Positions 33,620 through 43,550 are shown, counted from the stretch's first letter. The stretch: DNA of 64,000 bases from an uncultured Clostridia bacterium (GCA_947581635.1 CANPVE010000004.1:160983-224982), one strand, 5' to 3'. Numbers and translations are program-made. Notes: generated by a model not told the origin, from the letters alone.

Positions 33620-35446
33620 ATGGGTGTAACATCACAGGAAAAACTCAGAAACATAGCCATTGTGGCACACGTCGATCACGGCAAGACCACCCTTGTTGAC
33701 CAACTCCTCCGTCAGAGCGGTATATTCCGCGAGAATGAAGCCGTTGCGGAGCGTGTCATGGATTCCAACGACCTCGAACGTGAGCGTGGAATAACTATCC
33801 TCTCCAAGCAGACCGCCGTAATGTACAAGGGCGTTAAGATAAATATAATCGACACCCCCGGTCACGCCGATTTCGGCGGTGAAGTGGAGCGCATACTTAT
33901 GATGGTTGACGGTATTCTTCTGCTGGTGGACGCATTCGAGGGATGTATGCCTCAAACCCGCTTCGTGTTAAAAAAAGCGCTCTCTTTGGGCAAGAAGCCT
34001 ATTGTGGTGATAAATAAGATAGACCGCCCCGGCGCACGTCCTGCGGAAGTTATAGACGAGATACTCGACCTCTTCATAGATTTAGGCGCCGACGAGGATC
34101 AGCTCGAATTCCCCGTAGTGTACGCTTCAGGGCGCGATGGGTACTCATCACTGGACGCCGACAATATGGGCAAGGATATGACGGCACTGTTTGAAACAAT
34201 ACTCAACGAGGTTCCGGCTCCAAAGGGAGATGCGGATGCTCCGGCACAGGTGTTGTTCTCCAACATAGATTACGACGACTACGTGGGACGCATAGGCGTA
34301 GGGCGTGTGGAACGCGGCAGGATTAAAACCGGGCAATCCCTGGTTCTCTGTCACCGCGACGGCACCAACCAAAATGTAAAAATAGGCAAGCTTTACCAAT
34401 TTGAAGGTCTGCGCCGCGTGGAATCAGAGTCCGCTTCGGTTGGCGACATAATTTCCGTATCGGGTCTGGCCGATCTCAACATAGGCGAAACCGCCTGTTC
34501 TCCCGAATGTATTGAGCCGCTGCCGTTCATAAAAATAGACGAGCCAACCGTTTCAATGATGTTTATGGTTAATAATTCCACATTTGCCGGCAGAGAGGGA
34601 AAATACGTTACAAGCCGCAATATTCGCGACCGTCTTTTCAAGGAAGTAGAAACCAATGTCGCAATGCGCGTGGAGGAAACCGACTCCACCGACTGCTTCA
34701 AGGTATCCGGACGCGGTGAGCTTCACTTGTCAATACTTATCGAAACCATGCGCCGACAGAATTATGAATTTCAGGTCTCGCGCCCGCAGGTTATCTACAA
34801 GGAGATAAACGGCGTGAAGCATGAGCCTATAGAGCTTCTGATGATAGAAGTGCCACAGGATTATGTAGGCGTTGTCATGGAGAAACTGGGTACGCGCAAG
34901 GCCGAAATGATAAACATGGACACGCGCGAGAGCGGAATTACTCACATTGAATTCAGAATACCTGCCCGAGGTCTGATGGGATATCGCTCAGAGTTTTTGA
35001 CTGATACCAACGGCAACGGCATCATGAACCATATCTTCGACGGATATGAGCCCTACAAAGGCGACATTGTTGTCCGTCAGCAGGGTAGCCTGATTGCCCA
35101 TGAGACCGGTGAATCCACCGCTTACGGTCTGTGGAACTCTCAGGAGCGCGGCAGAATGTTCATAGGTCCCAATGTACCTGTGTACGAGGGAATGATTGTC
35201 GGAGCATCTCCAAAATCAGAAGATATTGTGGTGAATGTCTGCAAGAAAAAGCACGTCACAAATACCCGCGCCGCCGGTTCGGACGAAGCGCTCAGGCTCG
35301 TTCCGCATACGGTGCTGAGCCTCGAACAGTGCCTTGAGTTCATCGCCGACGACGAACTGGTGGAGGTAACGCCTAAATCTATACGCATGAGAAAGGTAAT
35401 TCTCGACAAAACTCAGAGAATGAAGGCATGGAGCAAGACAAAGTAG
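33620..35446 (+). CDS. typA: Translational GTPase TypA/BipA
   Basis: This 608-residue ribosome-associated GTPase has G1 AHVDHGKTT, G2 with RERGITI, G3 DTPGHADFG and G4 NKIDRPGARP. These are followed by domain II, EF-G-like domains III and V, and the BipA-specific C-terminal domain ending RMKAWSK. It supports ribosome assembly and growth under stress or cold. AAAAAGAGG serves as ribosome-binding site. It is monocistronic. Confidence 0.97.
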   Translation: MGVTSQEKLRNIAIVAHVDHGKTTLVDQLLRQSGIFRENEAVAERVMDSNDLERERGITILSKQTAVMYKGVKINIIDTPGHADFGGEVERILMMVDGILLLVDAFEGCMPQTRFVLKKALSLGKKPIVVINKIDRPGARPAEVIDEILDLFIDLGADEDQLEFPVVYASGRDGYSSLDADNMGKDMTALFETILNEVPAPKGDADAPAQVLFSNIDYDDYVGRIGVGRVERGRIKTGQSLVLCHRDGTNQNVKIGKLYQFEGLRRVESESASVGDIISVSGLADLNIGETACSPECIEPLPFIKIDEPTVSMMFMVNNSTFAGREGKYVTSRNIRDRLFKEVETNVAMRVEETDSTDCFKVSGRGELHLSILIETMRRQNYEFQVSRPQVIYKEINGVKHEPIELLMIEVPQDYVGVVMEKLGTRKAEMINMDTRESGITHIEFRIPARGLMGYRSEFLTDTNGNGIMNHIFDGYEPYKGDIVVRQQGSLIAHETGESTAYGLWNSQERGRMFIGPNVPVYEGMIVGASPKSEDIVVNVCKKKHVTNTRAAGSDEALRLVPHTVLSLEQCLEFIADDELVEVTPKSIRMRKVILDKTQRMKAWSKTK

Positions 35447-35633
35447 GTATTTTTTAACTAAATTCCGCCATTTAAAATTAAAATCAAGAACCGTTTATTG
35501 GTTCTCATTGTAAAATAATCCGTAACCTGTCAAATATTTCAAATATTTTTAAGCACCCAAAAAATATCTCAGTTTCTGAATTGGTAACACTATTAGTGCA
35601 AGATAAAAAACAAAAGCGGAAGGATTATCTACA

Positions 35634-36590
35634 ATGAGCGAAATAAATATAAGAAAAACGGCAATCATTGGCTGCGGGTTTGTGGGCTCAGCGTCGGCAT
35701 TTGCCCTGATGGAGAGCGGACTTTTCTCCGAAATGGTTCTCATTGACGTGAGCAAAGAAAAAGCGGAAGGAGAAGCGCTTGATATCAGCCATGGACTGCC
35801 ATTTGCCAAGCCTATGCAGATTTACGCGGGAGATTACTCCGACCTCGCAGACGCCAATATTGTCATTGTGGCGGCGGGCGTAAATCAGAAACCCGGCGAA
35901 ACCCGCCTTGATTTGGTCAGAAAGAATGTGGGCGTATTCAGAGCTGTTATGCCCGCAATTGCCAGAGTGAACAACGAGTGCATCATTTTGATAGTAACTA
36001 ATCCCGTTGACATTCTGACATATGCGGCCGCAAGGCTCAGCGGCTTTCCGGAAAACCGCGTATTCGGCTCGGGTACCGTGCTCGACACGGCGCGGCTCAA
36101 ATACCTGCTGGGAGAACATCTCGGGGTGGACAGTCGCTCGGTTCACGCTTTCATCATAGGCGAACACGGCGACAGCGAGATCGCCGCGTGGAGCAGCGCA
36201 AATGTATCGGGAATTCCGCTCGACGGTTTCTGCGAAATGCGCGGCTACTTCAATCATCGTGCCTCCATGAGCGCCATTGCTGAAGACGTTAAAAACAGCG
36301 CGTATGAAATTATAAAGAAAAAATCAGCCACCTATTATGGCATAGCAATGTCGGTCAGGAGAATATGCGAAGCCATTGTCCGCGATGAGAAATCAATACT
36401 GCCGATATCCAGCATTCAGCACAATAACCACGGCATAAGCGATATCGCGCTGAGTATGCCCGCGATCGTCGGCAAGGACGGAGTGGAAGCTACAGTTCCC
36501 ATTGAACTCAGCGAACAGGAGGAGCGGAATTTGAAAAAATCCGCCGATACACTAAAAGAAGTTATTGAAGATATTTTCTCAAACACTTGA
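35634..36590 (+). CDS. ldh: L-lactate dehydrogenase
   Basis: This 318-residue NAD-dependent enzyme reduces pyruvate to lactate at the end of fermentation. It has the Rossmann motif IIGCGFVGSASAFAL, the substrate loop GVNQKPGETRLDLV (Gln marks lactate rather than malate specificity; Arg binds substrate), TNPVDI, the catalytic His of IGEHGDSE and the Asp/Arg pair in the region GSGTVLDTARLKYLL. It is monocistronic, with GGAAGG upstream and a strong terminator. Confidence 0.96.
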   Translation: MSEINIRKTAIIGCGFVGSASAFALMESGLFSEMVLIDVSKEKAEGEALDISHGLPFAKPMQIYAGDYSDLADANIVIVAAGVNQKPGETRLDLVRKNVGVFRAVMPAIARVNNECIILIVTNPVDILTYAAARLSGFPENRVFGSGTVLDTARLKYLLGEHLGVDSRSVHAFIIGEHGDSEIAAWSSANVSGIPLDGFCEMRGYFNHRASMSAIAEDVKNSAYEIIKKKSATYYGIAMSVRRICEAIVRDEKSILPISSIQHNNHGISDIALSMPAIVGKDGVEATVPIELSEQEERNLKKSADTLKEVIEDIFSNT

Positions 36591-36618
36591 TTTATTTGCA
36601 ATTATAAACAAATATAAA

Positions 36619-36661
36619 ACGGAGATTTTTGGGCTATATGTCCTAAAATCTCCGTTTTTTT
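36619..36661 (+). terminator. Terminator of ldh
   Basis: ACGGAGATTTT (36619-36629) pairs with AAAATCTCCGT (36645-36655), followed by seven T. Confidence 0.92.
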
Positions 36662-36777
36662 ATAATTGGGCAGATTAAAGTGAAACGATCATATTCATTG
36701 CGTTGTCCGCATGATAGAATAATCGGATTTATTCGGTAGATTTTATGGAAAAATTTTTTAAATTCGGTATAAAAAGC

Positions 36778-36806
36778 TTGACATGGTGTTTGGAGTATGA
36801 TAGAAT
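36778..36806 (+). promoter_or_regulatory. Promoter of the ABC-2 exporter operon
   Basis: TTGACA (36778-36783), 17 bases and TAGAAT (36801-36806). Confidence 0.75.
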
Positions 36807-36933
36807 AGCTCTTCCTTTCTCTAAAAAAAATAAATAATTTTGATATTTTACATACGGTATTTCCTTTGGCAAAATCCAAAAGAACGCAGACCGCGTGGCG
36901 AATATAAATCTCAATCTTTCAGGAGGATTTTTT

Positions 36934-37722
36934 ATGATTATCATGAAAAACATCTGCAAGACCTACAGAACAGCCAGACGAAATGCCGGATTCAAGGAAG
37001 CCGCGCGTTCGTTCTTTCACCGTGAATACGAGACGGTAAACGCTTTGGACAACATCAGCTTTACCATCTCGGACGGTGAAACCGTCGGCTACATAGGTCC
37101 CAATGGCGCGGGGAAATCTACCACAATCAAGATTCTCAGCGGAATTTTGACCCCAGACAGCGGCGAATGCCTGGTTGACGGGCGCACTCCCTGGAAAAAT
37201 CGAATAGCCCACGTCGCACAAATCGGTGTGGTATTCGGTCAGCGCTCCCAGCTTTGGTGGGACGTTCCGGTAATTGATTCCTTCGAGCTGCTGCGTGACA
37301 TCTACTCAATACCGCCCGAAATTTACAAGGCAAATAAGGACGAGCTTACAGAGCTTCTCGGACTGTCCGAAATTCTGAGAACCCCAGCGCGCCAGCTCTC
37401 GCTCGGACAAAGAATGCGCTGTGAGCTGGCCGCCTCGCTGCTCCACTCTCCAAACATTCTGTTTCTCGACGAACCGACCATAGGTCTGGACGCGGTATCA
37501 AAGATCGCAGTGCGTGAATTTATCGTCAAGCTGAATGAAACACACAATACCACAGTAATTCTGACAACTCACGATATGCAGGACATTGAAGCTATAACCA
37601 AGCGCATTATCCTCATAGGCAAGGGCAGGATCATGCTTGACGGAAGCCTAGACGAAATACGACGTGGCGGACACGACATTGACAGAACGGTTGCGGAGCT
37701 GTACCGCTCCTACGAGATTTGA
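36934..37722 (+). CDS. ABC-2 exporter ATP-binding protein
   Basis: This 262-residue nucleotide-binding protein begins at an ATG preceded by AGGAGG. It has Walker A GPNGAGKST, signature LSLGQRMRCELA, Walker B ILFLDEPTIGLD and switch LTTHD. The N-terminal KTYRTARRNAGFKEAARSFF insertion before Walker A and the VFGQRSQLWWDVP block mark the subfamily paired with DUF990-type permeases. It forms a three-gene operon with the next two genes. The exported substrate is unknown. Confidence 0.93.
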   Translation: MIIMKNICKTYRTARRNAGFKEAARSFFHREYETVNALDNISFTISDGETVGYIGPNGAGKSTTIKILSGILTPDSGECLVDGRTPWKNRIAHVAQIGVVFGQRSQLWWDVPVIDSFELLRDIYSIPPEIYKANKDELTELLGLSEILRTPARQLSLGQRMRCELAASLLHSPNILFLDEPTIGLDAVSKIAVREFIVKLNETHNTTVILTTHDMQDIEAITKRIILIGKGRIMLDGSLDEIRRGGHDIDRTVAELYRSYEI

Positions 37723-37732
37723 GGTGGACAGT

Positions 37733-38566
37733 ATGACCGCAACAGGATACAAAACGCTCAGATTCAAAAAATACATTTCATTCTTCCGCCTGCGATTCGG
37801 CATGGGACTGCAATACCGCGCGGCTGCTCTCGCTGGAGTGGCGACGCAGTTCGCGTGGGGGATCATGGAAATAAAGGTGTTCATGGCATTCCACAATACC
37901 GATCCAAACTCATTTCCCATGACATTTGAACAGCTCTCATCATATATGTGGCTCCAACAGGCATTCTTAGCGTTCTTTATGGCATGGCTCATGGAGGGAG
38001 AAATTTTTAACTGCATAACCGACGGGAATATAGCCTATGAGCTATGCCGTCCGGTGGATATTTACGATATGTGGTTTGCCCGCAGCATGGGAACGAGAAT
38101 TTCAGCCGGACTTCTCAGGTGCTTACCCGTATTGGCTGTGGCGGCATTTCTCCCCGAACCCTACCGAATGCACGCCCCGAGCGACCCGACCACCGCGTTG
38201 TGGTTTGTTGTCACAATAATTCTGGGATTAACCGTGACGGTTGCGCTCTGCATGATTGTGTATATGCTTACCTTTTTCACTATATCTCCAATGGGACTGC
38301 GGCTGATGTTTTCCCTCACGGCGGAATTCTTCCAAGGCGCGGTAATCCCTCTGCCATTCTTTCCACGGCAGATTCAAAATATAACCGAGCTGCTGCCCTT
38401 TGCCTCAATGCAGAATGTTCCGCTCAGGGTATACAGCGGAAATCTGGCAGGGAACGAGCTTATCCGCGCCGTACTGCTTCAAATATTCTGGATATTTGTC
38501 CTCACTGTAACAGGCAAGCTCATTTGCGCGTGCGCCATGAAAAAAACGACGATACAGGGGGGCTGA
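37733..38566 (+). CDS. ABC-2 family permease 1 (ABC2_membrane_6-like)
   Basis: This 277-residue protein has about six hydrophobic segments, starting after a short cytoplasmic N-terminus (YKTLRFKKYISFFRLRFGMGLQYRAAAL). Sequence wording such as CITDGNIAYELCRPVDIYDMW is typical of the DUF990/ABC2_membrane_6 permeases, which work in heterologous pairs. AGGTGG sits 6 bases before the ATG. The gene starts 10 bases after the ATPase stop. Confidence 0.9.
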   Translation: MTATGYKTLRFKKYISFFRLRFGMGLQYRAAALAGVATQFAWGIMEIKVFMAFHNTDPNSFPMTFEQLSSYMWLQQAFLAFFMAWLMEGEIFNCITDGNIAYELCRPVDIYDMWFARSMGTRISAGLLRCLPVLAVAAFLPEPYRMHAPSDPTTALWFVVTIILGLTVTVALCMIVYMLTFFTISPMGLRLMFSLTAEFFQGAVIPLPFFPRQIQNITELLPFASMQNVPLRVYSGNLAGNELIRAVLLQIFWIFVLTVTGKLICACAMKKTTIQGG

Positions 38567-38570
38567 TCAA

Positions 38571-39371
38571 ATGAAATCAAGTAAAATTTCAGGCACAAGG
38601 CTTTATATTCATTACATTTCAATACACGTACGCTCAGCCATGCAATACAAAGCGTCATTTGTCATGACAACAATTGGACAATTCCTGGTATCGTTCAATA
38701 TGTTTTTGGGAATATATTTCATGTTCGAGCGTTTCGGCTCCGTCGAGGGGTTCACCTACAACGAAGTGCTGCTGTGTTTTTCCATAATGCTGACGGAGTA
38801 TTCATTGGCCGAGTGTATAGCCCGCGGCTTCGACACTTTTGATTCAATGGTACGCAAGGGAGAATTCGATCGCATTATGACACGTCCGCGCAATGAGATA
38901 TTTCAGGTGTTGGGCAGCAATATAGAGCTGACACGAATGGGTAAAATGGCTCAGGCGGCGGTGATGTTCATTTACGGCATGACACGCTGCGGCATAAACT
39001 GGGAACTGTCGCGCGTTGTCACGGTAATATTTATGTTGATAGGCGGAACGGCACTGTTTTGCGGAATATTTTTGATATACGCCGCTCTCTGCTTCTACAC
39101 ACTGGACGGACTGGAATTCATGAATATATTGACCGATGGAGCGAGAGAATACGGAAAATATCCGATAAGCATTTACGGCAAACGAATGATGCAGATTTGC
39201 ACCTTTGTGATACCCTATGCGCTTGTGCAGTATTATCCTCTCACCTATCTCACTGGACGAAGCGACAATGTCCTGCTGATATTCCTGCCGCTCTGCGCCG
39301 CGCTGTTCCTTATACCCTGCTTTGTCATATGGAAAATGGGTGTGCGCCACTACAAGTCGTCAGGATCGTAA
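38571..39371 (+). CDS. ABC-2 family permease 2 (ABC2_membrane_6-like)
   Basis: This 266-residue protein has about six helices and the paired-family segments MVRKGEFDRIMTRPRNEIFQVLGSNIE and YPISIYGKRMMQICTFVIPYALVQYYP. It is the second half-channel of the exporter and begins 4 bases after the preceding stop. Together with the ATPase it makes a complete efflux system. Confidence 0.9.
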   Translation: MKSSKISGTRLYIHYISIHVRSAMQYKASFVMTTIGQFLVSFNMFLGIYFMFERFGSVEGFTYNEVLLCFSIMLTEYSLAECIARGFDTFDSMVRKGEFDRIMTRPRNEIFQVLGSNIELTRMGKMAQAAVMFIYGMTRCGINWELSRVVTVIFMLIGGTALFCGIFLIYAALCFYTLDGLEFMNILTDGAREYGKYPISIYGKRMMQICTFVIPYALVQYYPLTYLTGRSDNVLLIFLPLCAALFLIPCFVIWKMGVRHYKSSGS

Positions 39372-39522
39372 GGTTTTAACGAAAAATAAAAAAACCGTCT
39401 CCGACATTCTGTCATAAAATGTAAGAGGCGGTTTCTCGCGCATTGGAATAAATTTGACGCCCCAGCTAAAAATAAAATTCACAGTATTGTATTTTATTTT
39501 ATTATTGGAGTGGGAACGGCAT

Positions 39523-39936
39523 ATGTTGACAAGGCGCAGTGAATACACGGTGATGTTTATAATAGGAGCGGTATGCTACGGACTTATAGAAATATTGTGG
39601 CGCGGTTATACACATTGGACGATGCTGCTTACGGGCGGCGCGTGTATGGCGATAATGCATTGGATAAATCAGCGGCATTATAACCTTGACTTATGGAGGA
39701 AGTGCGGGCTGGGGTGTCTGTGCATAACGGTCATAGAGTTTGCAGTCGGATGGCTGGTAAATATAAAACTCGACATGATGGTGTGGGATTATTCGGATAG
39801 ATTTCTCAATGTAATGGGACAAATCTGTCTGGAATACTCCGTATGCTGGTATTTTCTGTCAATTCCGATCATCATGACGAGCAACTATTTTATAATCAGA
39901 CGCAAAAAGAAGCAAGTATTGGCTGTCAGCCATTAG
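39523..39936 (+). CDS. CmpB-like (putative ABC-transporter type IV) membrane protein
   Basis: This 137-residue protein has four predicted helices. The conserved start YGLIEILWRGYTHWTMLLTGGACM and the later MMVWDYSD segment match the CmpB/PF06541 family of Clostridial membrane proteins, whose function is unknown. I use the ATG at 39523; a longer frame from 39454 adds an implausible extension. It lies between the exporter operon and murC. Confidence 0.75.
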   Translation: MLTRRSEYTVMFIIGAVCYGLIEILWRGYTHWTMLLTGGACMAIMHWINQRHYNLDLWRKCGLGCLCITVIEFAVGWLVNIKLDMMVWDYSDRFLNVMGQICLEYSVCWYFLSIPIIMTSNYFIIRRKKKQVLAVSH

Positions 39937-40086
39937 CTTTAGAAAATTTCAACCTCAATATTTCATAATTTATCAAAAATTTTAAAGTACCGACAGGTGA
40001 GCCGCCGTCAAAAACCTCTTTACAGTTTTTTATTTTGGTGTTACAATAAACATTGCCAATTATTTTCAGAAGGATTTGATTTGATT

Positions 40087-41481
40087 ATGAGAAGCAAAGT
40101 TATTACGGAATACGACGAGCTTTTGAATAAAGTAAGGCACATACACTTTATCGGCATAGGCGGTTCAGGAATGTGTCCCCTCGTTGACATACTGCGTGGG
40201 GACGGCAAGTTCATCACCGGTTCTGATGTGGACGACAATTCAGACACGGTCAAGCGTCTGCGCTCCTTCGGCATCAACGTGGCAATAGGTCAGCGTGCGG
40301 AAAATATAGACGGTGCGGAACTGGTGGTTTATTCCGCCGCCATATCCAAAGAAAATCCCGAGCTTCGGGCGGCTGTTGAATCCGGAATTCCAACTATAGA
40401 GCGCTCGGTGTTGCTCGGTGCGGTTTGCCGCAGATATTCCAACGCTATCGCGATCTCAGGTACACATGGAAAAACTACCACCACATCAATGGTAACCACA
40501 ATCCTCATGGTCGGACAACTCGACCCCACCGTCGTCATAGGAGGCAAACTCGCGCTTATCGACGGCTACGGCAGGGCCGGCAAGAGCCAGAATATGGTGT
40601 GCGAAGCCTGTGAATTTGTTGATACCTTCCTGCAAATCACTCCGGCAATTTCGGTTATTTTGAACATAGATGCCGATCACCTCGACTATTTTGGTACACT
40701 CGACAATATAATAGCGTCGTTCCGTCAGTTTGCGGGACAAACAACGGGTGCGGTTATTGCCAACGGCGACGATGGGAACACAATGAAAGCGCTAAACACC
40801 ACAAAGGCAAAAATTATTACCTTCGGTCTTGATTCCAAAAACGATTACTACGCCCAAAATGTGTGCATGGAGAGGAGCGGATTCTGGAAATTTGATCTGA
40901 TGCACGCTGGCGAAAAGCTCACCGACATTGTGCTCAAGGTTCCCGGAGAACATAATGTATTAAACGCGCTCGCGGCGGCGGCCGCCTCCATGTATGTCGG
41001 CGCGACGGCGGACGACGTGAAAAAGGGATTGGCAATGTTTTCGGGCGCGTCGCGAAGATTTGAAATTCATACCGTACATAACGGTATCACCATAGCCGAC
41101 GACTATGCCCACCACCCAACCGAAATAGAAGCCACCCTCCACGCCTGCAAGGAAATGGATTATAAGCGTGTCTGGGCGGTGTTCCAGCCTTTCACCTACA
41201 CTCGCACCAAGACCCATATGCAGGAATTTGCCAATGTGTTGCAAATTGCCGATCGAGTTGCGATAACTGATATCATGGGGGCGCGCGAAACCGACGACCT
41301 GGGCATTAAATCAGAGGATCTCCAAGCGCTAATTCCGAATTGTTTCCTCGGTCACTCATTTGAAGAGGTCGCTGAATACGTGCTCGCGAATGCTGAGGAA
41401 GGCGACCTTATCATAACCATGGGCTGCGGAGATATTTACAAATGCGCCAAGCTGATGAAGTCAAAGCTCGAGCAGTTGTAA
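40087..41481 (+). CDS. murC: UDP-N-acetylmuramate--L-alanine ligase
   Basis: This 464-residue cytoplasmic enzyme adds L-Ala to UDP-MurNAc in peptidoglycan synthesis. It has the UDP-binding loop HFIGIGGSGMCPL, the ATP P-loop ISGTHGKTTTTSM, the central VILNIDADHLDYFG and the C-terminal ADDYAHHPTEIEATL block. Residues for ATP, Mg and substrate all appear conserved. The ribosome-binding site AAGGA lies 12 bases from the ATG at 40087 and 6 from an in-frame TTG at 40081, so either could be used. It has no other mur genes beside it. Confidence 0.96.
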   Translation: MRSKVITEYDELLNKVRHIHFIGIGGSGMCPLVDILRGDGKFITGSDVDDNSDTVKRLRSFGINVAIGQRAENIDGAELVVYSAAISKENPELRAAVESGIPTIERSVLLGAVCRRYSNAIAISGTHGKTTTTSMVTTILMVGQLDPTVVIGGKLALIDGYGRAGKSQNMVCEACEFVDTFLQITPAISVILNIDADHLDYFGTLDNIIASFRQFAGQTTGAVIANGDDGNTMKALNTTKAKIITFGLDSKNDYYAQNVCMERSGFWKFDLMHAGEKLTDIVLKVPGEHNVLNALAAAAASMYVGATADDVKKGLAMFSGASRRFEIHTVHNGITIADDYAHHPTEIEATLHACKEMDYKRVWAVFQPFTYTRTKTHMQEFANVLQIADRVAITDIMGARETDDLGIKSEDLQALIPNCFLGHSFEEVAEYVLANAEEGDLIITMGCGDIYKCAKLMKSKLEQL

Positions 41482-41581
41482 GTTAATCTTTTCAAAGTAG
41501 AAATCCGAAAGCTGCGCACTGTGTATTTTCATGTATTTATCGGGTCAACTTGATAAAGAAAGCATTGTCCACGAAATCGAT

Positions 41582-41815
41582 TCTAAAAATTAAAGTCAAG
41601 CGAGCGTAACTGTTAGCCTGAGACGTGGAGGCCCGAAGGTAGGTTTCGAGCCTCTTGGCAGTGTCAACACCATTAATGATGAACATTCATGGTTACAGCG
41701 CCCGTGCAGAGGGCTGGTCAGCGCCCCACAAGCGAAACCAAAGGCTGAACGGGCAAAACGCGTCAGAATTAAAGACCGATTTGGGCGAACACAAAATAAA
41801 TACCCATTTTATTAA
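41582..41815 (+). pseudogene. Structured repeat remnant, possible end of a mobile-element gene (copy 2)
   Basis: One frame is open from an in-frame stop near 41591 to TAA at 41813. It ends RVRIKDRFGRTQNKYPFY, closely matching the 14-residue reading of the fragment at 16556-16598. There is no start codon and no ribosome-binding site. The same DNA also shows hairpins, for example GCCCGTGCAG with CTGAACGGGC (41702-41751) and GAGGC...GCCTC around CGAA/TTCG (41627-41655). It is either a decayed protein gene or a structured RNA fragment of an element; I cannot name the family. Confidence 0.45.
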
Positions 41816-41879
41816 ACCTTTACTGTTTTTTCAATTTTAAGAATAAATGCTGCTACACTGGAATACTGTCCAAAAATTA

Positions 41880-41908
41880 TTGACAAAAGCCCTATAGGGT
41901 GTTATAAT
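41880..41908 (+). promoter_or_regulatory. Consensus promoter of the L,D-transpeptidase gene
   Basis: Perfect TTGACA (41880-41885), N17, TATAAT (41903-41908). The spacer carries the palindrome CCCTATAGGG (41890-41899). Confidence 0.9.
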
Positions 41909-41993
41909 TTGGGTATATTGTATGTATCTTACTCTATCTTGAGTATGGATTTTTTGTCGCCACGCGATATACCTTAGATGGGAGGAATGAAAA

Positions 41994-43550
41994 ATGAATG
42001 TCAAAAGCAAACAAACGGACGGTCACGAGCAGGACCTGAATGAATTCAATATTCATGAAAGTCTCGATGTGGGGTGTCTGAGCGATACTGGAAGCAGCGG
42101 CAGTGGGCGCATCACAGGAAAAAAGAAAAGACTCCCCGCTGTTATTTTGGGAACAATAGCTGCAGCAGTCACCATAATTACAGTTACCGCCGTTGCGTTG
42201 AATCCCGGTGATCCAAACGCCTACGACATGAATGACAGTAAATTTGTCACTGACAGCGACAGTGTAAGCATTGACTCGATTGATGACGGCGTTATAGGCA
42301 TGGGCGTGATTTACCAAGCATCTGCTGTCTACGACAGTGCTTCGTCCGAGGCTTCTGTCATAGCTACTCTTGTCAGTGGAACAAACGTAATGATATACGA
42401 CGTATCGGGAGATTATTACAAGATAAGTAATTCCCAAAAGACAGTCAAGGGGTATGTTCATCGGGAAGATGTGAATACAGGCGGTATAGAGATAGTCGTA
42501 AGTGAGCAGGCTAACGATGTCGCCACCGAACAATCCACAAGTGAATCCTCAACCAAGAAGAACAACACCGCCTCCAAGAGTAAGTCTTCATCTAACAACA
42601 AAAATTCTTCTGTAAATCCCGAGGATTTTCCGGTAAACTCATCTCCTTATTTTATCTATGTTGAGAAAGGTTCTCATACAATAACTATCTACACCAAGGA
42701 CAGCAATGGCAAATACACCGTTCCCTCTGCTACATACTCCACTGCGACGGGCAGAACTTCAAGTCTAACTCCTGTTGGAGACTTCTCTATACTTGCCAAG
42801 GAGAAGTGGCACTCGTGGGGAAATACTTCTTATTCGCCGTATTGCAGCAAATACTCAAACGGCCTTTACTTCCACGGTCCGCTTTACTTGGAGAAGGACA
42901 ATTTCTATTCACTCAGCAAGAACAGCGTATACGATATTGGGAAGAACGCCACTTCCGGCTGTATGAGAACGAGTGTTGCCGCAGCATATGCGGTTTATAA
43001 CTGTCCCGTTGGCACAGGCGTCAAAATAGTCAACGGCTCACCGCTCAATCGCAGCGCCTCCGCTCCGTCCGTAGACAGCCAGTATACGGATCCGTCAAAG
43101 AAGAACGTGGCCTTAAAGGGGATATCTTTTGAACCCAATGAGAAAAGCGTTGAGATTGGCGACAGCGTAACGATAAATCCTAAATTTAACCCTGAAAACG
43201 CCTCGGACATGAGATGTACTTGGAGCGTAAGCGACAATTCCGTCGCGACATTAAAGGAATCGGAATATGGTATCTCTTGTACCGTTACCGCCAAAAAAGC
43301 GGGTACGACGGTTATAACTGCCAAGTCATTGGACGGCGGCTATACGGCGAAATTTACGTTGACGGTCAAAGCGGCAGCCACAAGCAAACCCGCTGAACCC
43401 ACCACTGAGCCGGAACCCGGAACGACGGATCCGGACGTCGGGACAACCGACCCGAGCGACGCTGCGACAGATCATGATGTCGACTCGAACACGGAAGCCA
43501 CAGAGCCGACACCCGATAAATCCGAGGAAAACGATGGGAGTAACGCCTAA
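41994..43550 (+). CDS. L,D-transpeptidase (YkuD) with SH3-like and Ig-like domains
   Basis: This is a 518-residue cell-wall enzyme. It has a cytoplasmic N-terminus (1-45), a membrane anchor (about 48-68), an SH3b-like domain (about 100-165), a Ser/Lys/Asn-rich linker and a YkuD catalytic domain (about 220-345). That domain has the His of GLYFHGPLY and the nucleophile in ATSGCMRTS. A bacterial Ig-like (Big_2) domain (about 365-460) and an acidic Thr/Pro/Asp tail follow. It forms 3-3 peptidoglycan cross-links outside the membrane, or attaches proteins. GGAGG is 8 bases before the ATG. It is monocistronic with a strong promoter. Confidence 0.93.
   Translation: MNVKSKQTDGHEQDLNEFNIHESLDVGCLSDTGSSGSGRITGKKKRLPAVILGTIAAAVTIITVTAVALNPGDPNAYDMNDSKFVTDSDSVSIDSIDDGVIGMGVIYQASAVYDSASSEASVIATLVSGTNVMIYDVSGDYYKISNSQKTVKGYVHREDVNTGGIEIVVSEQANDVATEQSTSESSTKKNNTASKSKSSSNNKNSSVNPEDFPVNSSPYFIYVEKGSHTITIYTKDSNGKYTVPSATYSTATGRTSSLTPVGDFSILAKEKWHSWGNTSYSPYCSKYSNGLYFHGPLYLEKDNFYSLSKNSVYDIGKNATSGCMRTSVAAAYAVYNCPVGTGVKIVNGSPLNRSASAPSVDSQYTDPSKKNVALKGISFEPNEKSVEIGDSVTINPKFNPENASDMRCTWSVSDNSVATLKESEYGISCTVTAKKAGTTVITAKSLDGGYTAKFTLTVKAAATSKPAEPTTEPEPGTTDPDVGTTDPSDAATDHDVDSNTEATEPTPDKSEENDGSNA

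Larger units (their letters stand above)
36591..36933. other. Intergenic region between ldh and the ABC-2 exporter operon
   Basis: It contains the ldh terminator (36619-36661), the exporter promoter (36778-36806) and a leader of about 120 bases. No gene is seen. Confidence 0.6.
41482..41993. other. Intergenic region with repeat remnant and L,D-transpeptidase promoter
   Basis: These 512 bases between murC and the L,D-transpeptidase have no intact gene. They hold the remnant described at 41582-41815 and a consensus promoter at 41880-41908. Confidence 0.6.

Noticed and set aside
35587..35597. CACTATTAGTG before ldh as a Rex operator
   Set aside because: The sequence does not fit the Rex consensus TTGTTAA-N4-TTAACAA and is too short to call.
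39380..39435. Terminator after the ABC-2 operon
   Set aside because: The hairpin AAACCG.CTC/GAG.CGGTTT has its T run on the minus strand, where no gene ends; not assigned.
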